A stretch of 64,000 bases of DNA. Origin: [Clostridium] saccharolyticum WM1. Its GTDB lineage: Bacteria > Bacillota > Clostridia > Lachnospirales > Lachnospiraceae. The notes beneath the pieces were generated by a model. It was not told the origin of the DNA. It did no database searches and saw nothing but the letters and a program-made list of their open reading frames with translations. This document shows, in pieces, positions 8,503 through 17,678 of this stretch; position 1 is the stretch's first letter; every line of letters begins with the position of its first letter. Where the stretch lies: positions 3,286,001-3,350,000 of the forward strand of contig NC_014376.1 of the NCBI RefSeq assembly GCF_000144625.1, written 5' to 3'. Position numbers and translations under genes: made by a program.

Positions 8503-10632
8503 TTATTCTGTATCTTTTGCTTCTTTCTTATCTTCCGGCTTTGCGGACAGATCTCCCGGCTTCATGCTTAAGTTGATCCTGCCCATTTTATCCACTTCTA
8601 TTACCTTGACGGTAACTTCATCGCCGATGTTGATCACATCTTCCACCTTTGCCACTCTCTTTTCAGACAGCTTGGAAATGTGGATCATACCATCCTTGTT
8701 TGGCGCCAGTTCAACAAAAGCACCGAAGTTCATGATCCTCACAACCTTTCCTGTAAAGATCTGACCCGCTTCGATCTCTGTTACAATGCTCTTTATGATC
8801 TGGATGGCACGGTCGATCATGGTCTGATCCGTTCCGCATACCGATACATTTCCGTCATCGGAAATGTCAATTTTCACACCGGTCTCCTCAATGATCTTAT
8901 TGATCACCTTCCCCTGCTTCCCTACCACATCACCGATCTTCTGAGGATCAATGGATATCTGGTCAATCTTCGGAGCATACTTTCCTACTTCCTTACGAGG
9001 CTCAGCAATGGCCTTTGCCATGACCTCATCAAGGATATAGAGCCTTGCTTTTCTGGTCGTACGGATGGCTTCCTCGATAATAGGTCTTGTAAGTCCATGG
9101 ATCTTTATGTCCATCTGGATGGCAGTGATCCCTTTATGGGTACCGCCTACTTTAAAGTCCATATCTCCGAAGAAATCTTCCAGTCCCTGAATATCGGTGA
9201 GTACTATATAATCGTCATCCGTATCTCCGGTAACCAGACCGCAGGAAATACCCGCAACAGCTGCTTTAATGGGAACACCGGCGGCCATTAAAGACATGGA
9301 TGAAGAGCAGATGCTTGCCTGAGAGGTAGATCCATTGGATTCCATGGTCTCAGAAACAGTACGGATGGCATATGGGAATTCTTCCTCAGAGGGAAGAACA
9401 GGGATCAATGCCCTTTCTGCCAGCGCACCATGACCGATTTCCCGGCGTCCCGGTCCTCTGGAAGGCTTTGTTTCACCGACAGAGAAGGAGGGGAAATTGT
9501 AGTGGTGCATATATCTCTTAGATGTTTCCATATCATCAATGCCGTCTAATCTCTGGCTTTCTGACAAAGGAGCCAGGGTACAGATATTTAAGATCTGGGT
9601 CTGGCCGCGGGTGAACATGGCAGAACCATGAACTCTGGGAAGCATATCAATCTCTGCCGCCAGATGACGGATCTGATCCATGGCACGGCCATCCGGACGC
9701 TTGTGGTCCTTTAAGATCATCTTGCGGACGGTCTTTTTCTGGTACTGGTAAATGGCTTCTCCCAATACAGACAGCCACTCTTCCTTATCCGCAAAGGCTT
9801 CTTCCAGTTTCGCCGTGATGTTGCGGATGTTCTCTTCTCTCACCTGCTTTTCATCGGTGAATACAGCAACCTCCATCTCTTCCGGAGTGACGATTTCCTT
9901 GATCGCTGCAAACAGCTCTTCCGGAACGGCACAGCTGGTATATCCGTGCTTTGGCTTACCGCATTCTGCTACGATGGTGTCAATGAATTTGATGATTTCC
10001 TGGTTTACTTCATGTGCTTTGAAAATGGCCTCGATCATCTTATCTTCCGGCACCTCATTGGCTCCTGCCTCGATCATAATGACTTTTTCTCTTGTGGACG
10101 CCACCGTAAGTGCCATATCAGATACCTGTTTCTGAGCCTGGGTCGGGTTAACCACAAGTTCTCCGTCTACAAGGCCGATCTGGGTGGAGGCACAGGGACC
10201 GTCAAAGGGAATATCGGAAATGCAGGTTGCAATGGCTGAGCCTAACATGGCAGTCAGCTCCGGGCTGCAGTCCTGGTCTACGGACATAACGATGTTATCT
10301 AAGGTTACATCGTTGCGGTAATCCTTGGGAAACAAAGGTCTCATAGGACGGTCAATCACACGGGACGTTAAAATGGCATTTTCAGACGCCTTTCCCTCTC
10401 TTTTGTTGAATCCGCCGGGAATCTTTCCAACGGCGTATAATTTTTCTTCATACTCTACACTCAAGGGGAAGAAGTCGATTCCATCCCTTGGCTTATCGGA
10501 AGCAGTTGCAGTGGCCAATACTACGGTGTCACCATAATGCATGAACGCTGCGCCGTTTGCCTGCTTTGCTACTCTGCCGACATCAACGGTCAATGTTCTG
10601 CCGGCCAGTTCCATACTAAAACTCTTGAACAT
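8503..10632 (-). CDS. pnp: Polyribonucleotide nucleotidyltransferase (PNPase)
   Basis: Phosphorolytic 3'-5' exoribonuclease and RNA-tailing enzyme, a trimeric component of the RNA degradosome. Its 709 residues hold two RNase PH domains (about 5-135 and 305-535) flanking the all-alpha linker, then a KH domain (about 550-610, with GKQGKVINKI) and an S1 domain (about 615-690). The phosphate-binding and active-site region GRREIGHGALAERA is present. The end is a charged tail. The start is ATG at 10632, with AAAGGAGA 6 bases upstream; an upstream in-frame start at 10662 lacks a ribosome binding site. It lies downstream of rpsO, the usual order in bacteria, with an unusual structured element between them. 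Confidence 0.98.
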   Translation of the reverse strand: MFKSFSMELAGRTLTVDVGRVAKQANGAAFMHYGDTVVLATATASDKPRDGIDFFPLSVEYEEKLYAVGKIPGGFNKREGKASENAILTSRVIDRPMRPLFPKDYRNDVTLDNIVMSVDQDCSPELTAMLGSAIATCISDIPFDGPCASTQIGLVDGELVVNPTQAQKQVSDMALTVASTREKVIMIEAGANEVPEDKMIEAIFKAHEVNQEIIKFIDTIVAECGKPKHGYTSCAVPEELFAAIKEIVTPEEMEVAVFTDEKQVREENIRNITAKLEEAFADKEEWLSVLGEAIYQYQKKTVRKMILKDHKRPDGRAMDQIRHLAAEIDMLPRVHGSAMFTRGQTQILNICTLAPLSESQRLDGIDDMETSKRYMHHYNFPSFSVGETKPSRGPGRREIGHGALAERALIPVLPSEEEFPYAIRTVSETMESNGSTSQASICSSSMSLMAAGVPIKAAVAGISCGLVTGDTDDDYIVLTDIQGLEDFFGDMDFKVGGTHKGITAIQMDIKIHGLTRPIIEEAIRTTRKARLYILDEVMAKAIAEPRKEVGKYAPKIDQISIDPQKIGDVVGKQGKVINKIIEETGVKIDISDDGNVSVCGTDQTMIDRAIQIIKSIVTEIEAGQIFTGKVVRIMNFGAFVELAPNKDGMIHISKLSEKRVAKVEDVINIGDEVTVKVIEVDKMGRINLSMKPGDLSAKPEDKKEAKDTE

Positions 10633-10672
10633 ACTGGTATCTCCTTTAATTGGATTAATCATTTATATTAAC

Positions 10673-10924
10673 AGTAGAAGACGCCGAAACTACTGATCTG
10701 CGCGCAAGAAATGATTTGCTTGTGCGGCCCGCCAGGAAACATAAGCATATTCTGCCAAAGGCTGAATATGCAGCCCCAAATTCGGGACCTTTGGTCCCTC
10801 ATTCGCGGATGCTCGCCAAGAGACTGGAGGGGTAGAAGGATATGCTTGCATATCCTTCTACCCCTCCCGCCTCCTGGCTCTGCTTATTACGCGCACATCA
10901 GCGGTCTCGGGGAATGCTTCTACT
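10673..10924 (-). repeat. Large multi-hairpin element between rpsO and pnp
   Basis: A 252-base stretch closed by the arms AGTAGAAG (10673-10680) and CTTCTACT (10917-10924), next to a second imperfect match (CTGATCTGCGCGCAA against CTGATGTGCGCGTAA in the other arm). Inside are three further hairpins: GCATATTC/GAATATGC (10745-10771), GGGACC/GGTCCC (10784-10798) and a perfect 20-bp stem with two bases between the arms (10826-10867). It could be a MITE-like palindromic repeat or a structured RNA in the rpsO-pnp transcript. It has no ORF of note. Confidence 0.75.
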
Positions 10925-10952
10925 TTTAATATTCTTTTCTTAATAGACAGAT

Positions 10953-10975
10953 AGGGTGGAGAAGTTCTCCACCCT
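10953..10975 (-). terminator. Hairpin after rpsO (weak terminator)
   Basis: Perfect 11-bp inverted repeat AGGGTGGAGAA/TTCTCCACCCT with one base between the arms, 11 bases past the rpsO stop. There is no good U-tract on the minus strand, so partial read-through into pnp is likely. Confidence 0.5.
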
Positions 10976-10985
10976 AAATTGTTTT

Positions 10986-11252
10986 TTATTTTCTGATTCC
11001 TAACTTCTCGATCAAGGAACGATAGCTTTCCAGGTCTGTCTTCTTTAAATAATCAAGAAGACCTCTTCTCTGGCCAACCATCATCAGAAGACCTCTTCTG
11101 GAATGATGATCTTTCGGGTTCTTCTGAAGATGATCGGTTAATTCTGTGATTCTTTCTGTCAGAATTGCGATCTGTACTTCTGGTGAACCGGTGTCGCCGG
11201 CCTTTCTGCCATATTCAGCAATGATAGCTGCTTTCTTTTCCTTTGAAATCAT
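10986..11252 (-). CDS. rpsO: 30S ribosomal protein S15
   Basis: Small-subunit ribosomal protein that binds the central domain of 16S rRNA early in assembly. Its 88 residues are the normal length, with the typical [11 protein letters not shown] start, the LTEHL-like helix, HHSRRGLL and the [10 protein letters not shown] core. The AGGAGGA ribosome binding site is 5 bases before the ATG. It heads the rpsO-pnp unit. Family knowledge: S15 represses its own translation by binding its leader. The leader here (about 90 bases) is able to fold, but I cannot identify a known S15 leader class. Confidence 0.98.
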   Translation of the reverse strand: MISKEKKAAIIAEYGRKAGDTGSPEVQIAILTERITELTDHLQKNPKDHHSRRGLLMMVGQRRGLLDYLKKTDLESYRSLIEKLGIRK

Positions 11253-11347
11253 GTGATTTCCTCCTTTAGTCTTAAATTCTCACCTCATACCAAGTAAAGG
11301 CTGGAGTATCCGAAATACCGGGTATCGGCGCGTATTTGTACTGATAC

Positions 11348-11376
11348 AGTTTACCACAGGGAAATATGGTTGTCAA
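11348..11376 (-). promoter_or_regulatory. Promoter of rpsO
   Basis: TTGACA (11371-11376) and TAAACT (11348-11353) on the minus strand, spacer 17. Transcription should start near 11341, leaving a leader of about 90 bases that contains a GGTATTTCGGATACTCC-like hairpin. Confidence 0.65.
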
Positions 11377-11474
11377 TTATTTCTATTAAATAAGAGAGGG
11401 TGAATTCTAATTTTTAATTGTCCTTAACAACTTCTTTCTATTCATCTATTATGAGCATCCGGCAAACCCTTCAC

Positions 11475-12812
11475 TCAATAAATATTTCCCATTTTTGCCA
11501 TATAAATTCCAAAATCCGTTTTTTTCATCTTTTCGGAAAGAGCCTTCCTGATTTCATCCATGTCTGATTTTACAAGCTTCTTCCCTTTCACCAGACATTC
11601 CCCTGCCACGTACACTTCTTCCACATTGGAAGGATTGGCGCTGTAAACCAGGGCAGAGTAGGGGTTATAAACCGGAAACATGTTGGGGGAATGCGTTTCA
11701 ACCAAAACCATGTCTGCCTGTTTTCCAGGCTCTAAAGAGCCTGTAAGATCATGAAGACCCATAGCCTTTGCACCTTGAATGGTAGCCATGGCCACAATGG
11801 TTTCCGCCGGAAATGCACTCCGGTCCCTGGTCTCATTTTTATGAAAATTAGCACAAAGCTTCATTTGGGTAAAAATATCCAGAGTGTTTCCGCTGGCAGG
11901 GCCATCCGTCCCAAGGCCTACGGGGATTGCCAGCCTCAGCATGGAGCTTACGGGAGCCACGCCCTTAGCCGCCTTTGTATTGGAACCAATGCAGTGAGCC
12001 ACCCTTGCCCCTTTCTCCTTAAATAACAGAAGGTCTTCTTCTGTCATATGGATGCAGTGGGCCGCCAGAGTCTCTTCTCCCAACACATGAAGACTGTCCA
12101 GATACCGTACCGGTGTCATACCGTATTCCTTACGGAAATAATCCATCTCGTAGTCCATCTCCGCCATATGCAGGGGAAAGGGAACCTTATATAACGAATC
12201 CATGCGGTAAGCTTCCAAAAGCAGGTCCTCTCCGCAGGTGTTCGTCCCGTGGGGTGCTATGCAGGCCGATATCCGGGGATGGGACCGGTATTTTTTTATC
12301 AGATTTTCCCCATAAGCAAGAGCTTCACGGGGATGGGCAAAATCACAGGCTCCCTCATCCATCACCGTCTGTCCTGTGATCCCTCTCATCCCCATCTCAT
12401 CCATGGCCTTTGCGGCTTCCTCCTCAAAGTAATACATATCAAGAGCCGTGGTCACGCCGCCAAGAAGCATCTCTCCTGCCCCGTAGCGGGTGGACAGGTA
12501 TACCAGCTCTTCATCCATGGTCTTCTGCTCCATGGGGAGCAAAAATACCCTGAGCCGGTCTTTGCAATCATCTCCAAGGCCGCGAAAAGGGACCATACCC
12601 ATATGGGTGTGGAGATTTACCATCCCTGGCATCAGAATTCCGTTCCTCCCATCTACGGTTACGGTATGCAAAAGACCGGCTTTATCCGGCAGATCCTTCA
12701 TATCTCCCACCGCCGTGATGATATCATTTTCAAACATCACGAAGCCAGGATCATGAATCTCCCGTTGATCATTCATTGTTACCACAGTTACATTTATGAT
12801 TATCGTTCTCAC
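11475..12812 (-). CDS. Amidohydrolase, MTA/SAH deaminase-like
   Basis: Metal-dependent deaminase of the TrzA/AtzA/MtaD branch of the amidohydrolase superfamily, about 445 residues. Ligands visible: HTH in NLHTHMGMV near residue 67, a His in HMAEMDYEMD near 200, a His in AHCIH near 230 and an Asp in GLGTDGPAS near 300. A small beta domain is formed by both ends. Such enzymes deaminate S-adenosylhomocysteine, methylthioadenosine, adenosine or guanine. Next to adenine deaminase, a purine substrate is likely, but which one is not shown. I chose the GTG at 12812, because AAAGG lies 9 bases ahead; a TTG at 12821, almost touching the ade stop, is the alternative. It is the last gene of the operon. 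Confidence 0.85.
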   Translation of the reverse strand: MRTIIINVTVVTMNDQREIHDPGFVMFENDIITAVGDMKDLPDKAGLLHTVTVDGRNGILMPGMVNLHTHMGMVPFRGLGDDCKDRLRVFLLPMEQKTMDEELVYLSTRYGAGEMLLGGVTTALDMYYFEEEAAKAMDEMGMRGITGQTVMDEGACDFAHPREALAYGENLIKKYRSHPRISACIAPHGTNTCGEDLLLEAYRMDSLYKVPFPLHMAEMDYEMDYFRKEYGMTPVRYLDSLHVLGEETLAAHCIHMTEEDLLLFKEKGARVAHCIGSNTKAAKGVAPVSSMLRLAIPVGLGTDGPASGNTLDIFTQMKLCANFHKNETRDRSAFPAETIVAMATIQGAKAMGLHDLTGSLEPGKQADMVLVETHSPNMFPVYNPYSALVYSANPSNVEEVYVAGECLVKGKKLVKSDMDEIRKALSEKMKKTDFGIYMAKMGNIY

Positions 12813-12824
12813 ACTTATCAACCT

Positions 12825-14630
12825 TTACCTTATGATAGCTTGTTCCTGTTTTTCCACCAAAGGTACCGCTTCCTTTGTCTTTACATCAAACAATCCCTTA
12901 TCACTTATCTTTAGATCCGGCGAAACCAGAAGCGTCAAAGTAGAAATGGACATGATGACATTGCTGTTTACATATCCCATGGCCTGGATTTCCTCTCTTA
13001 CTCCCCCCAGTTCCCCGGAAAGCTTTAACAGGCTTCCGTCAGAAAGAATCCCTCCTACAGGAAGAGATGCACACGACGTGATCTTTCCTTCCCTGGCCGT
13101 TACATATCCGCCCTGCATGTGAACTACCCGGTTCTGTGCAAGCACCATGTCTTCCACCGAATTTCCAAGAACCAGCAGATTGTGGCTGTCATGGCTCCAG
13201 GTGGTAGCCACGGCTCCGGGAGACTGTAAGGCATGGTCTACAAGTCCATAGGAAACATCTCCTGTTTTACCATATCGTTCAAAAACTGCTGCCAGGCAAA
13301 GGCCTGCCTCCTGCCAGCAAAGGCATCTGTTGCGAATGGGAATGACCCGCTTCCCATGCCTGACTCTTGTTCCAAAGTCCTGGATTTCCATAACATTGAC
13401 GGTTGCTGTTCCCTCACGTATTTCGCACCGGTTCAGTTTAAAATCAGAAGCCAGGGCCAGTCTGCATTTTACGGACTGGTAAAAATGATCCGGGAAAACT
13501 GCCTTGGGAGAATCCTGGTTTTTTATATGCTGTTTTCCGTTTTTATAAACTGCAGAAGGGCAAAAGCCTGCCAGATCATCAAGAACAACGAAATCCGCCA
13601 GCTTTCCCGGGGCGATCATCCCCCTGTCATCAAGACCCATGCGCCTGGCCGGAGTCAGAGTTGCACAATATATGGCCTTTTCTGGCGGCATCCCCTGCTC
13701 CACCGCCAAACGAAGGATCTGGTTTAAATGCCCCTTCACCAAATGGTCGGGCATGGTGTCATCCGTAACAAGGGCTACATTTTCATAAAGACCGTAGCTT
13801 ATGACTGTTTCCACCACATCGGATGTCAGGGATTTTGCCTGCAGCTCCAGAAACATGCCCATATCCGTCTTTTCCAGAACCGAAGACCTTGTCTGCTGGG
13901 TATGGTCTGCATCCACGCCCCCCCGGATAAAGCCCGCCAGGTCTTCCCCGGACAGGGCGGGGCAATGGCCTTCTATCTTTAACCTGCGCCCCCCGTTTCG
14001 GCACAGGCTGACGATTCGTTTGATCCGGGTATCTTCCACGGAAACCAGATCTAAGTCATTCATCACCTCTCCCAGGCAGATGACTTTATCATTCTTTAAA
14101 AGCTCCCTGACTTCCTCTTCCCCGATTACCCCGCCTGAGGTTTCCAGCTCACTTCTTGTGGAAGGAACGCTGGATGGAATCCCGTAATAGATGTCCAGCT
14201 CTGTTTCCTGTTCCATTAAGCTTTTTATTCCTTCCAACCCGAATACATTGGCGATTTCATGGGGATCAGCCACCACACAGGTGACTCCCCAGGGCAGGAC
14301 TGCCCTGGAAAACTCACCTGGATATGTCATGGAGCTTTCGATGTGCATATGAATATCGATCAGTCCTGGTATGATATATTTTCCACTAGCATCCACCACA
14401 CATTCCGCCTCAAAACACGGCTTATGGGATGCTGCCGTACAACGTTCCGTAAAAGGCGCTGCTTCCGGGGCCGTCCCTCCGGTCATAGGATCACTTTCTT
14501 CGTTCCCATGAAATGAGGAAGGGGAAATGTCGTAAAACCTTTCCCCTACAACCGCAATGTCCATTTTTTCAAAACATTGCCTGTATGTCCGGTAGACCCA
14601 TCCATTTTGTACTAATAAGTCAACCTTCAT
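12825..14630 (-). CDS. ade: Adenine deaminase
   Basis: Converts adenine to hypoxanthine and ammonia in purine salvage. Its 601 residues match the bacterial Ade family, an amidohydrolase with a distinctive C-terminal domain. Visible motifs are DIHMHIESSM near 100 and WGVTCVVADPHEIANV near 125. GHCPALSG and GVDADHTQ lie near 240-265, and VTDDTMPD, with the catalytic Asp pair, near 300. The C-terminal part contains HDSHNLLVLG, typical of the family. The ribosome binding site AGGACAGAGAG precedes the ATG. It lies 12 bases after the binding-protein gene and directly before the second deaminase, so import and deamination are encoded together. Confidence 0.95.
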   Translation of the reverse strand: MKVDLLVQNGWVYRTYRQCFEKMDIAVVGERFYDISPSSFHGNEESDPMTGGTAPEAAPFTERCTAASHKPCFEAECVVDASGKYIIPGLIDIHMHIESSMTYPGEFSRAVLPWGVTCVVADPHEIANVFGLEGIKSLMEQETELDIYYGIPSSVPSTRSELETSGGVIGEEEVRELLKNDKVICLGEVMNDLDLVSVEDTRIKRIVSLCRNGGRRLKIEGHCPALSGEDLAGFIRGGVDADHTQQTRSSVLEKTDMGMFLELQAKSLTSDVVETVISYGLYENVALVTDDTMPDHLVKGHLNQILRLAVEQGMPPEKAIYCATLTPARRMGLDDRGMIAPGKLADFVVLDDLAGFCPSAVYKNGKQHIKNQDSPKAVFPDHFYQSVKCRLALASDFKLNRCEIREGTATVNVMEIQDFGTRVRHGKRVIPIRNRCLCWQEAGLCLAAVFERYGKTGDVSYGLVDHALQSPGAVATTWSHDSHNLLVLGNSVEDMVLAQNRVVHMQGGYVTAREGKITSCASLPVGGILSDGSLLKLSGELGGVREEIQAMGYVNSNVIMSISTLTLLVSPDLKISDKGLFDVKTKEAVPLVEKQEQAIIR

Positions 14631-14642
14631 TTCTCTCTGTCC

Positions 14643-15713
14643 TTAATTATTGATAATACGGTTCCACTGGTCGATCCAGTCGCTTAATATGGGATTGACA
14701 AAAGCGTAATCCAGAACCTTTGCACGTTCCGCAGTTTCTCCGTACGTCATGTTTGCGGAATCTTCTTCGGAAACCTCCACCTGATTGTTGGTAGGCGCTT
14801 CGTTTAATGCCTTGGTTGTCTTACTCTGCAATTCCTTGCTCAACCGGTAATTAATGTATGCATAAGCCAGTTCCTTGTCCTTGCAGTTCTTGGTGATGCT
14901 GATGGTATTAAAGTTTGCATAGGTCACATCAGGAGTCACATACACCAGATCCGGGCTTGCTTCCTTGATCGTGGGAACACCGAAGTCACCTACAATGGCA
15001 GCCTTGATTTCTCCGGAAGTAAACATGTTGATTAAGTCAGAAGACTTTGCATAAGTTTTCACAAGGTTTGGCTTTAATTCCTCCAATGCCTCAAAAGCAG
15101 CCGCTCCCTTGTCACTGGTTACATCTACCCCCTTGTAATCGCTTGCCATATAAACCATGGCAGGACCAAAGGTAGTGGTAATATCCGGAATGGCTACGCT
15201 TCCTTCCAGTTCCGCTTTCCACAAATCATCAAAACTCTTGATCTCAAATCCTACTGCCTCCGGATCATACATAATGCCGATGCTGTTGATGGTATAGGCA
15301 ACTCCCTGTCCCGCATCTGCCATGGTCTTTGCTGCTTTGATCAAATACTGGCTGTTCTCGATCTTGCCTAAATCCAGAGGCTCAAACAAGCCCTCTTCCA
15401 TCCCCTTTGCTGTCATAGCCTGTGATAATTCGATCACATCAATGGCGCTTTCGGAGTTGGCAGAAAGCTTTGTGTAGCGCTCATTGGTACTTCCCGTCTC
15501 TGTAACGATCTTGCAGTTAAACTGATCCTCAAAAGGCTTGTACACCTCTTCCTCTGAGATATCCTCGCTTAGGCCATAAGTGGATAATACCAGTTTCTTT
15601 TCTTCTGTGCCGCTCTTTTTCTCACCTGCCGCCGTTGTTCCTGCAGATCCGGCACCGCCGCAGCCTGTTAATACAATGGCTGCACACAGGGATAATGCCA
15701 ATACTTTCTTCAT
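14643..15713 (-). CDS. ABC substrate-binding lipoprotein, PotD-like
   Basis: Extracytoplasmic solute receptor of 356 residues. The signal peptide ends in a lipobox (VLTGCGGAG, Cys18), followed by a Gly/Ala/Lys-rich tether and an SBP type-2 fold of the spermidine/putrescine (PotD) kind. Motifs near PotD include the AYTINSIGIMYD-like segment and the C-terminal AYAYINYRLS region. The neighbouring permeases and ATPase are also polyamine-type, but the operon context (two purine deaminases) suggests a purine base or nucleoside as ligand. That is inference. The gap from the ATPase gene (15714-15849) holds a hairpin GGTATA/TATACC (15792-15812) that might stabilise the downstream message and raise binding-protein output. 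Confidence 0.88.
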   Translation of the reverse strand: MKKVLALSLCAAIVLTGCGGAGSAGTTAAGEKKSGTEEKKLVLSTYGLSEDISEEEVYKPFEDQFNCKIVTETGSTNERYTKLSANSESAIDVIELSQAMTAKGMEEGLFEPLDLGKIENSQYLIKAAKTMADAGQGVAYTINSIGIMYDPEAVGFEIKSFDDLWKAELEGSVAIPDITTTFGPAMVYMASDYKGVDVTSDKGAAAFEALEELKPNLVKTYAKSSDLINMFTSGEIKAAIVGDFGVPTIKEASPDLVYVTPDVTYANFNTISITKNCKDKELAYAYINYRLSKELQSKTTKALNEAPTNNQVEVSEEDSANMTYGETAERAKVLDYAFVNPILSDWIDQWNRIINN

Positions 15714-15849
15714 AATCTTCTTCCTCTCTTTTATTATTGACCGGCTTTATCAGCCGTTGTTACCTATATTTCCTGACTTTCCTGTTTTCCTGGTATATGC
15801 CCCGGGTATACCTCTTTTCGGTCCCAGCCCTGGGGCAAGAACCATATCC

Positions 15850-16884
15850 TTAGGACACCAGGATCAGTTTTGACTCCGGAAGATAAAGGCGGATCCTGCT
15901 GCCCTCTTCATATGATTCTTCTGCCGGCCGGTTTACCAGAAACTTTCCTGCTGCCGTAAGGACCTCGTACTGATAGCCTTTTCCAAGAAATGTACGGACA
16001 CCCACAGTGCCTTCCAGGATGTTGTGATCCTGTCCCGCGTCCGCCACCCGGATATCTTCCGGCCGTATGGTGCCCATGCAGGCGCCCTCTCTGGGGAAGG
16101 TTTCTATCTGAAATACTGCGCCGGACTGGGTTTTATATTCATCCCCCTGTCTCTTTAAAGGAAGAAAATTTTCAAAACCTATAAATCTGGCTACAAATTC
16201 CGTGCTGGGTTTTTGATAAATGTTTTCCGGTGTGTCAAACTGTTCGATCACTCCCTGGTTCATAACCGCCACCTTATCCGAAATGGAGAAGCACTCTTCC
16301 TGGTCATGGGTAACAAACAAGGTGGTAATACCCAGCTTTTTCTGGATCCTCTTGATCTCCATTCGCATATTAATGCGCAGCTTTGCATCCAGGTTGCTTA
16401 ATGGTTCATCAAGAAGGAGAAGCTTTGGCTCGATCACCAGGGCTCTGGCAAGGGCCACCCTCTGTCTCTGGCCGCCTGACATCTGCTGGGGAAACCTCCC
16501 CCGGAACTCCGTAAGGCCGCAGACCTCCAGGATCTGATCCACCTTTTTATCAATCTCCTCTTTATGAAGCCTTCTCATTTTAAGTCCGAAGGCCACATTG
16601 TCATAAACAGTTAAATGGGGAAACAGGGCATAGCTTTGAAATACGATTCCAAAGTTCCTCTTGTGTACCGGAACCTTCGTTAAATCGGCTCCATCCAAAG
16701 AGAAAACCCCTTTCTGCGGCTCAATAAATCCGGCCACCACCCGAAGGGTCGTTGTCTTTCCGCAGCCGCTTGGCCCTAAAAGAGAAACCAGCTCCCCTTC
16801 CTGCACCTCCAGATTAAGCCCCTTTAAAATCTGTTTTTTCTTATCAAAACAGACATCAATGTCTTGCAGTGTCATATATGCCAT
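15850..16884 (-). CDS. ABC importer ATPase, PotA-like
   Basis: ATPase subunit of the importer, 344 residues. Walker A GPSGCGKTT near 38, the Q-loop in FQSYALFPHLTVYDNVAFG, signature LSGGQ-like MSGGQRQRVALARAL near 135, Walker B LLLLDEPLSNLD near 158 and the switch His in VTHDQEE near 193. A C-terminal TOBE regulatory domain covers about 240-344. The family fits spermidine/putrescine, thiamine/iron and phosphonate-type uptake systems. AGGAGG precedes the ATG. It lies 11 bases after the second permease gene. Confidence 0.92.
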   Translation of the reverse strand: MAYMTLQDIDVCFDKKKQILKGLNLEVQEGELVSLLGPSGCGKTTTLRVVAGFIEPQKGVFSLDGADLTKVPVHKRNFGIVFQSYALFPHLTVYDNVAFGLKMRRLHKEEIDKKVDQILEVCGLTEFRGRFPQQMSGGQRQRVALARALVIEPKLLLLDEPLSNLDAKLRINMRMEIKRIQKKLGITTLFVTHDQEECFSISDKVAVMNQGVIEQFDTPENIYQKPSTEFVARFIGFENFLPLKRQGDEYKTQSGAVFQIETFPREGACMGTIRPEDIRVADAGQDHNILEGTVGVRTFLGKGYQYEVLTAAGKFLVNRPAEESYEEGSRIRLYLPESKLILVS

Positions 16885-16895
16885 GATTTTTCCTC

Positions 16896-17678
16896 CTATT
16901 TGGCCAAAGCCGCAATTCCCAGGGTCCTGTCAACAATTACCATGATAAGTACCGTTATGGCCATCAAAAGCACGGAAACCGCAGACACCGTAGGGTCATA
17001 ATTATATTCAATGTAATTCATAAGGGTCGCCGGGAAAGTAGATACCCCTGGACCTGAGAGAAACATGGAAACCGGAATGTTATTAAAGGAGTTAATAAAA
17101 GCCAGCATAAAAGCCGCTGAGATTCCCGATGTGATGTTCGGAAGCACTACCCGGAAAAACGCTCCTGTTTTTGTGCAGCCCAGACTCCAGGCCGCCTCTT
17201 CCACGGAATCATCAAACTGGTCCAGACTGGAACCCACCACCCGGATCACGTAGGGCAGAGTCACCATGAAATGCCCTGCCAAAAGTCCTGTAAATACCGG
17301 AACCCTTAAGGTCAGCACCAGAAACTGGTAAAGAACAAAGCCGATTACGATTCCCGGAACAATGGTCGGAGAAAGAAATATGGATTTTAAAATCCCCTTT
17401 CCCTTCATCCCGGACCTTGCCAGGGCATAGGCAGCCGGTATTCCTGCAATAAGAGCGGCTACGGTGGCAAGGAGCGCAATTTCTAAGCTGGTCAAAAAGG
17501 AAACCCGGAAGGATTTCAAAGCAAAAACATTGACAAACCAACGGAAAGAAAAGGATTCAACAGGAAAGGTGATGGCACTGCCCTCTCCAAAAGCAGTCAC
17601 AGCAATGATCACAAGGGGCAGGATCAAAAACAGAAACACCAGAACAGCAAAACCCGTAAGCATTTTATTTTTACGCAT
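16896..17678 (-). CDS. ABC importer permease, PotC-like
   Basis: Inner-membrane permease of 260 residues with six predicted helices and the EAA-type coupling loop EEAAWSLGCTKTGAFFRVVLP near 165-185, which contacts the ATPase. Its resemblance to PotC fits the partner genes. The start is the ATG at 17678 behind GGAGGAGG, overlapping the end of the first permease gene by 8 bases; this replaces a longer reading frame that begins at 17717 without a ribosome binding site. Confidence 0.9.
   Translation of the reverse strand: MRKNKMLTGFAVLVFLFLILPLVIIAVTAFGEGSAITFPVESFSFRWFVNVFALKSFRVSFLTSLEIALLATVAALIAGIPAAYALARSGMKGKGILKSIFLSPTIVPGIVIGFVLYQFLVLTLRVPVFTGLLAGHFMVTLPYVIRVVGSSLDQFDDSVEEAAWSLGCTKTGAFFRVVLPNITSGISAAFMLAFINSFNNIPVSMFLSGPGVSTFPATLMNYIEYNYDPTVSAVSVLLMAITVLIMVIVDRTLGIAALAK

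Noticed and set aside
12249..12914. Plus-strand ORF of 221 codons
   Set aside because: Antisense to the amidohydrolase, crosses into ade, and codes nothing recognisable.
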